Source: Aequorivita sp. (GTDB lineage: Bacteria > Bacteroidota > Bacteroidia > Flavobacteriales > Flavobacteriaceae). From it: a DNA stretch of 5,153 nt. How positions within the stretch are numbered: position 1 is the stretch's first letter; every line of letters starts with the position of its first letter. Where the stretch lies: contig JAGQYZ010000003.1 of assembly GCA_020435865.1 (NCBI GenBank), positions 2,922 to 8,074 of the forward strand. Direction: 5' to 3'. The translations under genes were made by a program, and so were the position numbers. Under the pieces are notes generated by a model. It was given only the letters and a program-made list of their open reading frames with translations, ran no database searches and was not told the origin of the DNA. Shown one piece after another: positions 1 to 5,153 of the stretch.

Positions 1-426
1 TTCATAATTAAAATGTAGCCGACCGTGATACTGGGGTATAAATATTCTTTTTGTTATTCCTTCATTCCATTTTTTAATAAGGTCTGGGTATTGTGTAATT
101 GGTTTTAAGATTATTGACTGGTAATCAACTTCTTTTGTAGCGATAAAATCTGGATTAGACACTATAAAGTTTGCCTCCGTCAAGGGATGATATCCATTTG
201 CATCTTTGTGCTTACAAAGCACTTGATAGAGTAACTCTAATTCTTCAACTGATTCCAATTGGTCATAAGCCCAAATTTTAGGTTCTCCGTAATCTGCAAT
301 AAAATCCTTATTTACCGGCGACCTTACCATTCCCCAGTCATCACTTTGGAATATGACAATGGGTTGTTTGCACTTTAATGCAGTAAGTAATCGCAACCTG
401 GATTTAATTCTGCTCTTAATGCTCAT
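1..426 (-). CDS. Polysaccharide deacetylase-like protein, partial (C-terminus beyond left edge)
   Basis: The first 142 codons are open to the window edge and no stop is seen. Two features stand out: SDDWG at residues 28-32 and PQYHGRLHFN at 131-140, which gives an HxxxH pair (H134, H138). In the NodB-like polysaccharide deacetylase family a paired Asp motif and an HxxxH motif bind the catalytic metal. Bacteroidota carry a divergent branch with SDDWG and HGRxH, and this protein resembles it. The expected role is removal of acetyl groups from a surface glycan or its precursor, but the rest of the catalytic domain is outside the window. I chose the ATG at 424-426, which overlaps the end of the preceding sulfotransferase by 11 nt, suggesting translational coupling. 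An in-frame ATG at 454-456 would add ten residues. No signal peptide is evident; the N-terminus is basic and short. Family call is by motif only; fairly likely, not certain. Confidence 0.6.
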   Translation of the reverse strand, partial: MSIKSRIKSRLRLLTALKCKQPIVIFQSDDWGMVRSPVNKDFIADYGEPKIWAYDQLESVEELELLYQVLCKHKDANGYHPLTEANFIVSNPDFIATKEVDYQSIILKPITQYPDLIKKWNEGITKRIFIPQYHGRLHFNYE

Positions 427-1198
427 ACCGGCTTTTAATAATATTGTAGAATTCATATTCCGGCTGTAGATAAAGTAAAGCTTTGTTTTTTTCTGACTCT
501 GAAATATGTATAGAAATTTTATTTGAACTACTTCGTTCTCTTTTCACTGTTAATTCTAAATTTAATAGTTGGGACAAATCTTCAATTGAAGTATCGAACT
601 TATGCTGAAAAAAGACAGCTGAAACCTTCTCGATGTTTTTTATAGCCGTCTCAATCTCATAATTTTCAGAAAACATATACAACTGATTCATCAGATGTTT
701 TTTAGGTAAATTATCAAGAAAATCAGAAAAGCTATTTCCAACCCAATGGGAATATTTATTCAATGAAGTAAAGTGTGGATCTGTTTTTTTTGCCTCGGCC
801 GGCATTTCTTCTACCCATTTATAATATCGATATAATGAAATCAAACGTTCGTAAGGCTCTCTAAAAAAACAAAAAGTAAAAGTGTCTTTGGGAATATCCA
901 CATTCCAAAAAGGAATATGGGAATTTGCATAATGAAAATCTCCCTTTTCGATCAACTCTTTGTTGTTACGTACAAAAATTCTTTTTTTTCCTATAGCAAT
1001 AGGCTCGCGCTTAAGTTTCTTTAACGATAAGCCTCCCAAAGCCCAAAAAGCTGCGTTTACACTGGTGCCAGCACTTTTACGCACATGAAAATGATAAACT
1101 CTCTTATAGCCATTAAAATCTAAATTCAAACTGTTAAAAATTCTTATGGCTAGCTTTCGTTTCCTTCTTCTTCTGAGTATCTTTAAGAATGTAAGCAA
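416..1198 (-). CDS. Sulfotransferase, Sulfotransfer_2-like (carbohydrate sulfotransferase)
   Basis: A 260-residue protein, normal length for bacterial Sulfotransfer_2-type enzymes, which move sulfate from PAPS to sugar hydroxyls or amines. The 5'-phosphosulfate loop is visible as HVRKSAGTS (residues 38-46, K41 and T45 key) at the end of the first beta strand. The 3'-phosphate site is FFREPYERLIS (111-121, with R113 and S121). H94, in NSHIPF between them, is a candidate catalytic base by position. The N-terminus is strongly basic (RRRRKRK, 9-15) with no clear membrane segment, so it is probably cytoplasmic. The start is TTG at 1196-1198: the in-frame stop lies at 1214-1216, no ATG or GTG falls between it and the P-loop, and the stop of the upstream gene is one base away. 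Expression probably depends on coupling to that gene. There is no Shine-Dalgarno, only A-rich sequence. The acceptor sugar cannot be predicted. Confidence 0.85.
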   Translation of the reverse strand: MLTFLKILRRRRKRKLAIRIFNSLNLDFNGYKRVYHFHVRKSAGTSVNAAFWALGGLSLKKLKREPIAIGKKRIFVRNNKELIEKGDFHYANSHIPFWNVDIPKDTFTFCFFREPYERLISLYRYYKWVEEMPAEAKKTDPHFTSLNKYSHWVGNSFSDFLDNLPKKHLMNQLYMFSENYEIETAIKNIEKVSAVFFQHKFDTSIEDLSQLLNLELTVKRERSSSNKISIHISESEKNKALLYLQPEYEFYNIIKSRYEH

Positions 1199-1199
1199 A

Positions 1200-2054
1200 T
1201 TATTTTTTTTTATTTATTGGGTAAAAATCAAGATTAAAGGTCTGTAAAATAGCACTAATACTTTCTACTTCCTCTTGATTCAAGGATATTTTCTGGGGTT
1301 TATTACCCTTTAGTCCTCGTGAATGTGACTTACTGGAAGGGTTTTCATAAACCGCGTCAATATCGGGCAAGGTTTGTAAATTAAATTCTTTACAAATATT
1401 CATATATATCTGTTTGTCATTCCGCAATGCTTCAAATTTAACCACCTTATAATTAGTATTTCGATTTTTATAAATATCCAATGTAACGATATTCTCCAAA
1501 CACCATCGGACTGCTAATTTTTCTACGTCAGACAATAAAACAGTATTGGTTAAATTAAAATTATATTTCTCTTTTAATAAAGTCACTAATTTTTTCTGTT
1601 TTTCAAAACGACTTAAATCGTATAGCCAAGGAAATCTAACCCGCTGTTGTGATTCTATCACGTCAAAGGGGTTTCGGATAATATGAATGACGGGGATTTT
1701 AAAGGTTTTATTCATATAGTTTGCCGCCAGATTACATCGGACAAATTTTATGATGAACCTTTTTGGAATAAGTGGCCAAAGGTGTCGTTTCCACTTTCGG
1801 TTACTGAGTTGCGCAATCCAATTATTATCTATTCTGTTTAAAAAAACCCTTTTTAGATAATTATGACCTTTGCCTGCTTCTTGAGCATCACCTATCCATT
1901 GGTCGCATAAAAGGTGCCCTTCCTTTGTATTGAATTCGTGCTCAGGCTCAAAAAGCAACCGATATCGATACGGTTTTGCCAAAAGCTCACACAACCAGCT
2001 CGTACCACTTCGCGCAGAACCAACAATAATAATATGTTTATTAAATTTGTTCAT
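1200..2054 (-). CDS. Sulfotransferase family protein (Sulfotransfer_1/3-like)
   Basis: A 284-residue PAPS-dependent sulfotransferase of a different branch from its downstream neighbour. The 5'-phosphosulfate P-loop is VGSARSGTSWL (residues 11-21), right after a short hydrophobic beta strand. FEPEHE (35-40) follows, where this family often has an acidic substrate-side residue. The 3'-phosphate site is HIIRNPFDVIESQ (124-136), with R127 and S135 as the expected ligands. The C-terminal part, with SRGLKG near 245-250 and a predicted helix after it, matches the region that usually closes over the cofactor. The start is the ATG at 2052-2054, five bases after the stop of the glycosyltransferase gene; the spacer is A/T only with no Shine-Dalgarno. 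The gene ends in a run of nine A residues (1203-1211) encoding the final three lysines next to the TAA. Acceptor unknown; the cluster suggests a surface glycan. Confidence 0.88.
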   Translation of the reverse strand: MNKFNKHIIIVGSARSGTSWLCELLAKPYRYRLLFEPEHEFNTKEGHLLCDQWIGDAQEAGKGHNYLKRVFLNRIDNNWIAQLSNRKWKRHLWPLIPKRFIIKFVRCNLAANYMNKTFKIPVIHIIRNPFDVIESQQRVRFPWLYDLSRFEKQKKLVTLLKEKYNFNLTNTVLLSDVEKLAVRWCLENIVTLDIYKNRNTNYKVVKFEALRNDKQIYMNICKEFNLQTLPDIDAVYENPSSKSHSRGLKGNKPQKISLNQEEVESISAILQTFNLDFYPINKKK

Positions 2055-2059
2055 AATTA

Positions 2060-3109
2060 TTATTTAATTCTCACATACAATTTTTCATAAGCAGCCAATT
2101 CATTTTGAATTGAAAAATTTGTTACTATATTCTTCCTTCCTTCCTTAGCGAGTGACGTCAATTCATCAGGGCTTTGAACTAATCTTTTTAGATTCTTTAT
2201 TAAGCTTTCCGGAGTTTCCAAATCAAATAGATATCCTCCGCCTTTCTCTAAAATGAATTTTGCACCTCCCCCAGAATCAGAGGATAGCACAGGCACACCA
2301 CAAGATAAGGCTTCCAAAATAGAAACAGGGAGGCCTTCATTAAGTGATGTGAGAACAAATAGATCCATATTACTTAAAACTTCGGGAATATCTCTATTAT
2401 CAACAAAACCATTGAAAAATATGCGGGAATCTAAGTTATTCTCTGCTATATATCCATCTAGCTCCTTTCTATAATTCTTATCCTCTTTTCCATATAAATG
2501 CAAAACTACCTTTCTAGGAAGATGCTTTAAGGCCTCAATGAGAACCAATTGGTTTTTATTGGCTCCAATATTTCCGATGCAAACTATATTAAAGTTTTCG
2601 TGGGGCACCGCGGCCATAGGCTTAAAAATATCTGTATCTACTCCATGTGGAATAAAGGATAATCTATTCTTGCAAAATAAAGAACCAAAAAACCGCTCTT
2701 TCATTTCGGGATTGTCATAGACAATATGACTTGAAAAAAAGCTTTTTAACCTCCAACTTCTCGACCAGCCGTTATTCTTTTTTGTGTATATGTATGTTAC
2801 TCCAGCTAATTTCGCTGCTAAAGCTTCCAAATAATTTGATTTATAATCCCAGGAATGTACAATAGCAATTTTATTTTTTTTTAAAAGCCTTCTGAAATTT
2901 AAAATGTCTTGAATTTTGTTTCCTGTCCATTCAAAAAGAAGACGTTTTTCTTCTAAAATATCTTTCGGAACGCTCTCGGGAAATTTTTCAACACAGACAT
3001 AAGGATCAAATATATTTCTGTCAATTTTTCTGAGCAAGGAAAGTAATACGTATTGACTACCAGCTGTTTTAAAGTTTGGTATGGTATAAAGAATTTTAAT
3101 CTGCTTCAT
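2060..3109 (-). CDS. Glycosyltransferase, GT4-like (GT-B fold)
   Basis: A 349-residue retaining glycosyltransferase of the GT4 type, full length for the family (about 350-380). The N-terminal acceptor domain begins ILYTIPNFKTAGSQ (residues 5-18), where AGS takes the place of the more usual glycine-rich loop. The linker IPHGVDTDIFKP (153-164) is a family hallmark. The nucleotide-sugar domain shows GNIGANKNQ (179-187, with the phosphate-contacting K185) and the EX7E signature EGLPVSILE (E258, E266), followed by GVPVLSSDSGG. It should add a sugar from a nucleotide donor to a lipid-linked or growing glycan at the cytoplasmic face; neither donor nor acceptor can be read from sequence. The ATG at 3107-3109 overlaps the end of the asparagine-synthase-like gene by 14 nt. 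A GAGG sits only two bases before the ATG, rather close for a normal ribosome site, so coupling is likely. Confidence 0.92.
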   Translation of the reverse strand: MKQIKILYTIPNFKTAGSQYVLLSLLRKIDRNIFDPYVCVEKFPESVPKDILEEKRLLFEWTGNKIQDILNFRRLLKKNKIAIVHSWDYKSNYLEALAAKLAGVTYIYTKKNNGWSRSWRLKSFFSSHIVYDNPEMKERFFGSLFCKNRLSFIPHGVDTDIFKPMAAVPHENFNIVCIGNIGANKNQLVLIEALKHLPRKVVLHLYGKEDKNYRKELDGYIAENNLDSRIFFNGFVDNRDIPEVLSNMDLFVLTSLNEGLPVSILEALSCGVPVLSSDSGGGAKFILEKGGGYLFDLETPESLIKNLKRLVQSPDELTSLAKEGRKNIVTNFSIQNELAAYEKLYVRIK

Positions 3110-4490
3110 TGCCTCTTTTTTTATGCCATACCGCCAAAGTAAGCAACATACTCACCGAGTGAGAATATTTAACAGCATCCACATTTTTAAAATTGTTATA
3201 AAACTGGGCAACTAAGGCTTTTGAAATAAAAGGGTGTAGGTTTTTAGAAAATATCCATTGTTGTAGTTTTTCATCGTTTTCCATGCCTAAAAACTGCAAT
3301 TCCCAATTTCGTTGAATATAAGGTTTACCCATTTTATTCCTCAATTCCCTTTTTAGCTTATTTCCTATTCGAAATGGCAGATTGTTTGGCGCTTTGTTAT
3401 TTTGAAAGGTATAGAGGTTGAATGGTCTATGATCTTGCCAGGTTATTTTTGCCATAGCGGGGCTTTGCTGTTTTATATAAGCTATCTGAAGTTTTCTATC
3501 CGCTAAATATTCCTCGGGAACCGTACAGATAAATTCACACATCCTATTGTCATAATAAGGCAGGCTTATAGGGTTTGCAGCCTCAAAGACCGAAAGGTTT
3601 ACCGACGTCCAACGCGGTGCCCAATACATACTTTTAAAGGCGCGCAATTTGGCACTTGGGTTTTCTATATCAATGCTATTAAGCAAGGTTCCAATCCTTT
3701 CTCTCAAATACTCTTCAAAATCACCTTCAAGTTCCCACTCCTTCCAAAGGGCTTTAGCCAGCTCCATTCCTCCTTTTTTTACAATTTTTTTTAAAATTAT
3801 TTCCAATAAATCCCCTTCAGTAATTCCTTCTACTGCACCACGATCAAAAAGTACATCTCCCCAATGTCCCAAAGAAAATATCCCTTCCATTTTTTTAAAT
3901 TCATACAGTACTGCCATTTGGCGAGGATGTGTGAAATCTGAATAGCAACTATTAATATTGGCAAGCTCTTCGATTTTCGACCATAAATAACCAGGTTCAA
4001 TAATGTACTCCTTAAACTCAAAGCCACACACCTCCGCCATCTTCCTAGCAATACTACTTTCGGAAAAGCCGTTTTTAAACGAATAGCTATAAGCGGTCAC
4101 AGGGTTTTTTAATTTTGAAAATGCAACTGCTTGGGTACGACTGTCCAACCCTCCCGAAAGTGGAAGAATTACTTTTGAATCTTTAATTTGTTCTGATATA
4201 ATTTGCTCAAACAAGGCGGTAAATTCTTCCAAGGCAGTTTCAAAACTAATATTGCGCGGACTGTAATGCCATTGGAACCAGGGATTGCTTTCAACTAAAA
4301 AGCCATTATCGTCAAGGATATTTTCTGAAGCAGGGGAAAGTACTTTTTGGTCTTTCCAATAGCTATCTGCATCCAAAAAAAAACCAGTAGCAACAAAAAT
4401 ACAAATAGCTTCCCTGTCCAATACATAGGGCCCATTTACTTTTGCGAATTGCTGGTGGATTGGAATTATTGGGGTTTTGATTGTTTTCAA
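3096..4490 (-). CDS. Asparagine synthase-like ATP-dependent amidotransferase lacking an active glutaminase domain
   Basis: A 464-residue protein with the PP-loop ATP pyrophosphatase signature LSGGLDS (residues 111-117) of asparagine synthase C-terminal domains, which adenylate a carboxylate before amidation. GHWGDVLFD (208-216) and PYYDNRMCEF (311-320) sit where AsnB has its second acidic substrate motif and the PFLD-like segment. Typical AsnB has some 200 residues of Ntn glutaminase starting at Cys2. Here only about 100 residues precede the PP-loop, residue 2 is Lys, and the segment around GFFLDADSYW (36-45) looks like the tail of that domain alone. Ammonia must come from elsewhere, or another nucleophile is used. 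Such proteins occur in polysaccharide clusters, where sugar-acid amidation is a plausible role (inference). The start is TTG at 4488-4490: the in-frame stop is at 4551-4553 and no ATG or GTG lies between. The codon 24 TTG is a less likely alternative. It leads the tightly coupled operon. Confidence 0.85.
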   Translation of the reverse strand: MKTIKTPIIPIHQQFAKVNGPYVLDREAICIFVATGFFLDADSYWKDQKVLSPASENILDDNGFLVESNPWFQWHYSPRNISFETALEEFTALFEQIISEQIKDSKVILPLSGGLDSRTQAVAFSKLKNPVTAYSYSFKNGFSESSIARKMAEVCGFEFKEYIIEPGYLWSKIEELANINSCYSDFTHPRQMAVLYEFKKMEGIFSLGHWGDVLFDRGAVEGITEGDLLEIILKKIVKKGGMELAKALWKEWELEGDFEEYLRERIGTLLNSIDIENPSAKLRAFKSMYWAPRWTSVNLSVFEAANPISLPYYDNRMCEFICTVPEEYLADRKLQIAYIKQQSPAMAKITWQDHRPFNLYTFQNNKAPNNLPFRIGNKLKRELRNKMGKPYIQRNWELQFLGMENDEKLQQWIFSKNLHPFISKALVAQFYNNFKNVDAVKYSHSVSMLLTLAVWHKKRGNEAD

Positions 4491-4711
4491 TGTTGGGCTT
4501 TGGTTGATTGAGAGGTTAAATATAAGAAATTTAAAAAGTGGTTTGGCCTTTTAGGAATATGCAAAATTTATAAATTAGCCTAAACAGAAAAATTGCTGCT
4601 TTCTTAGCATAGCCTTTACTACCACCCTAAGAATTAGCAGGATTTTATATTAATCTATGCAACACATAATTCTATTTGGTGAAGCCTACAAAAAACTGTC
4701 TATGCTATAAT
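4491..4711. other. Intergenic region with no coding capacity
   Basis: This is the only sizeable non-coding stretch (221 bp), separating the GNAT gene from the asparagine-synthase-like gene. Stops are frequent in the frame upstream of 4551 and I find no open frame worth calling. It holds the hairpin described separately. Downstream of that hairpin, on the minus strand, sits an AT-rich segment with AAATTTTG (4562-4569), one change in the first half away from TAnnTTTG, the Bacteroidota -7 consensus. No convincing -33 TTG lies about 20 bases upstream, so a promoter for the operon is likely somewhere here but is not resolved. Confidence 0.5.
4588..4640 (-). terminator. Probable weak Rho-independent terminator after the GNAT gene
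   Basis: Read on the minus strand, CTGCT..TTCTTAG (4640-4627) pairs with CTAAGAAAGCAG (4607-4596). This makes a 12-bp stem interrupted by one 2-nt bulge (4634-4635), with a 19-nt loop. Three bases after the stem comes TTTTT (4592-4588). It lies about 70 bases past the stop of the GNAT gene, the right place to end that transcript and set the downstream operon apart. The stem has only five G:C pairs and the loop is long, so it would be a weak terminator. On the plus strand a T-rich stretch also follows, but no plus-strand gene needs it. Confidence 0.42.
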
Positions 4712-5153
4712 TTAAAGTTCTTTGGCCCTAAGCAAATAATATCGATTATTGAATCTCAAACTAAGCGTTTCTCTATACATTTTAAAGTTTATGGCATTTA
4801 ACCCCTTGATGTTTGCAACATTCGATTTATGGGTATAAATCCAAACACGTTTAAATTTTAGATCCCTGCAATGACTCAATATATGGGAATACGCATGACC
4901 GTTAAGCTTATTGCCCCTAAAGTCCTTATTCACAAAGACGTGGTATATTACGGCCTCTCCCTCTTTTATTTTCTCCCATTGACCTGTTGGCTTCACATAG
5001 TGATTTCCTTTGGTCTGCAACCAATGGAAACTTAAAAGTCTTTCTGATTTTTCCGAAACGAAGCACGTGTCCTCTCTTTTCATTCGCTTATTAAAAACCT
5101 GATCGGAAAATTCTGCCACCTCCCTTATTCTTGAAATTTCCGATTCTCCAAGT
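4712..5153 (-). CDS. GNAT-family acyltransferase, partial (N-terminus beyond right edge)
   Basis: The frame is open from the TAA at 4712-4714 to the window edge, giving 146 visible residues. The layout is that of the GNAT fold. A FVSEKSERLLSFHWL beta pair comes first, then EGEAVIYHVFVNKDFRGNKLN (the central strand and acetyl-CoA pyrophosphate loop), then a helix. RVWIYTHKSNVANIKGLNAINF follows, corresponding to the usual N-x-A-S-x-x-x-x-x-x-x-x-G-F motif. The CoA loop RGNKLN departs from R-x-x-G-x-A/G in its last positions, so binding is probably altered but the overall match holds. The likely role is acyl transfer from acyl-CoA to an amine, perhaps an amino sugar given the cluster; the substrate is unknown. 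A GTG at 5117-5119 could be taken as a start, but protein-like sequence (LGESEISRIRE) continues upstream in frame, so I regard the gene as truncated by the window. The 221-bp gap and hairpin after it suggest a separate transcript end. Confidence 0.75.
   Translation of the reverse strand, partial: LGESEISRIREVAEFSDQVFNKRMKREDTCFVSEKSERLLSFHWLQTKGNHYVKPTGQWEKIKEGEAVIYHVFVNKDFRGNKLNGHAYSHILSHCRDLKFKRVWIYTHKSNVANIKGLNAINFKMYRETLSLRFNNRYYLLRAKEL

Noticed and set aside
982..989. A8 run inside the 416-1198 sulfotransferase as a phase-variation tract
   Set aside because: It encodes an ordinary GKKR stretch; such runs are common in AT-rich genomes and nothing else supports switching.
2253..2474. Plus-strand open frame of 73 codons
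   Set aside because: It lies antisense inside the glycosyltransferase gene, over its conserved donor-binding region; no recognisable motif and low-complexity Ser/Thr-rich content.
2538..2720. Plus-strand open frame of 60 codons
   Set aside because: Antisense shadow of the same well-supported glycosyltransferase gene.
3116..3122. A7G run (minus strand) near the end of the asparagine-synthase-like gene as a -1 frameshift site
   Set aside because: The A-AAA-AAG heptamer is not in the required phase relative to the reading frame, and the downstream gene has its own ATG.
3649..3945. Plus-strand open frame of 98 codons
   Set aside because: Antisense to the asparagine-synthase-like gene; Ser/Ile/Phe-rich, as expected from the complement of Lys/Glu-rich coding sequence.
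3830..4051. Second minus-strand frame of 73 codons
   Set aside because: Out-of-frame reading inside the asparagine-synthase-like gene, whose own frame carries the conserved residues.
4565..4576. Perfect 12-bp palindrome AATTTATAAATT as an operator
   Set aside because: Wholly A/T in an AT-rich spacer, with no second copy; easily due to chance.
5117..5119. GTG as start of the GNAT gene
   Set aside because: The frame stays open and protein-like to the window edge, and the domain would lack its first strand and helix if begun here.

Overview
The window is AT-rich. Every gene I can support lies on the minus strand, packed almost end to end, with short overlaps or gaps and little Shine-Dalgarno signal. 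This style, together with an SDDWG/HGRxH-type polysaccharide deacetylase-like protein and an EPS-type GNAT protein, suggests a Bacteroidota genome, probably a flavobacterium. That assignment is an inference from style; there is no rRNA or other marker gene here. The locus reads as part of a cell-surface polysaccharide (exopolysaccharide, capsule or O-antigen) biosynthesis cluster.

In transcription order, from high to low coordinates, it holds six genes. (1) A GNAT-family acyltransferase, cut by the right window edge (4712-5153). (2) A 221-bp intergenic stretch with a probable weak hairpin terminator at 4588-4640. (3) An asparagine-synthase-like ATP-dependent amidotransferase that lacks the N-terminal glutaminase nucleophile (3096-4490, TTG start). 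(4) A GT-B fold, GT4-like glycosyltransferase (2060-3109). (5) A sulfotransferase with a GSARSGTSWL P-loop (1200-2054). (6) A second, different sulfotransferase of the Sulfotransfer_2 type with an HVRKSAGTS loop (416-1198, TTG start). (7) The N-terminal 142 residues of a polysaccharide deacetylase-like protein, cut by the left edge (1-426).

Genes 3096-4490 through 1-426 are joined by a 14-nt overlap, 5-nt gap, 1-nt gap and 11-nt overlap, so they almost certainly form one translationally coupled operon. A reasonable reading is that a sugar is added by the glycosyltransferase and then decorated by amidation or acylation, deacetylation and sulfation, giving a sulfated, possibly N-sulfated, surface glycan. 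PAPS supply, polymerase and export genes are not in the window.

The points most worth a second look are the pairing of a deacetylase-like gene with two unrelated sulfotransferases, which recalls heparan-type N-deacetylation/N-sulfation; the A9 tract at the junction of the two sulfotransferases, where loss of one A would fuse them in frame; and the glutaminase-less asparagine-synthase-like protein.
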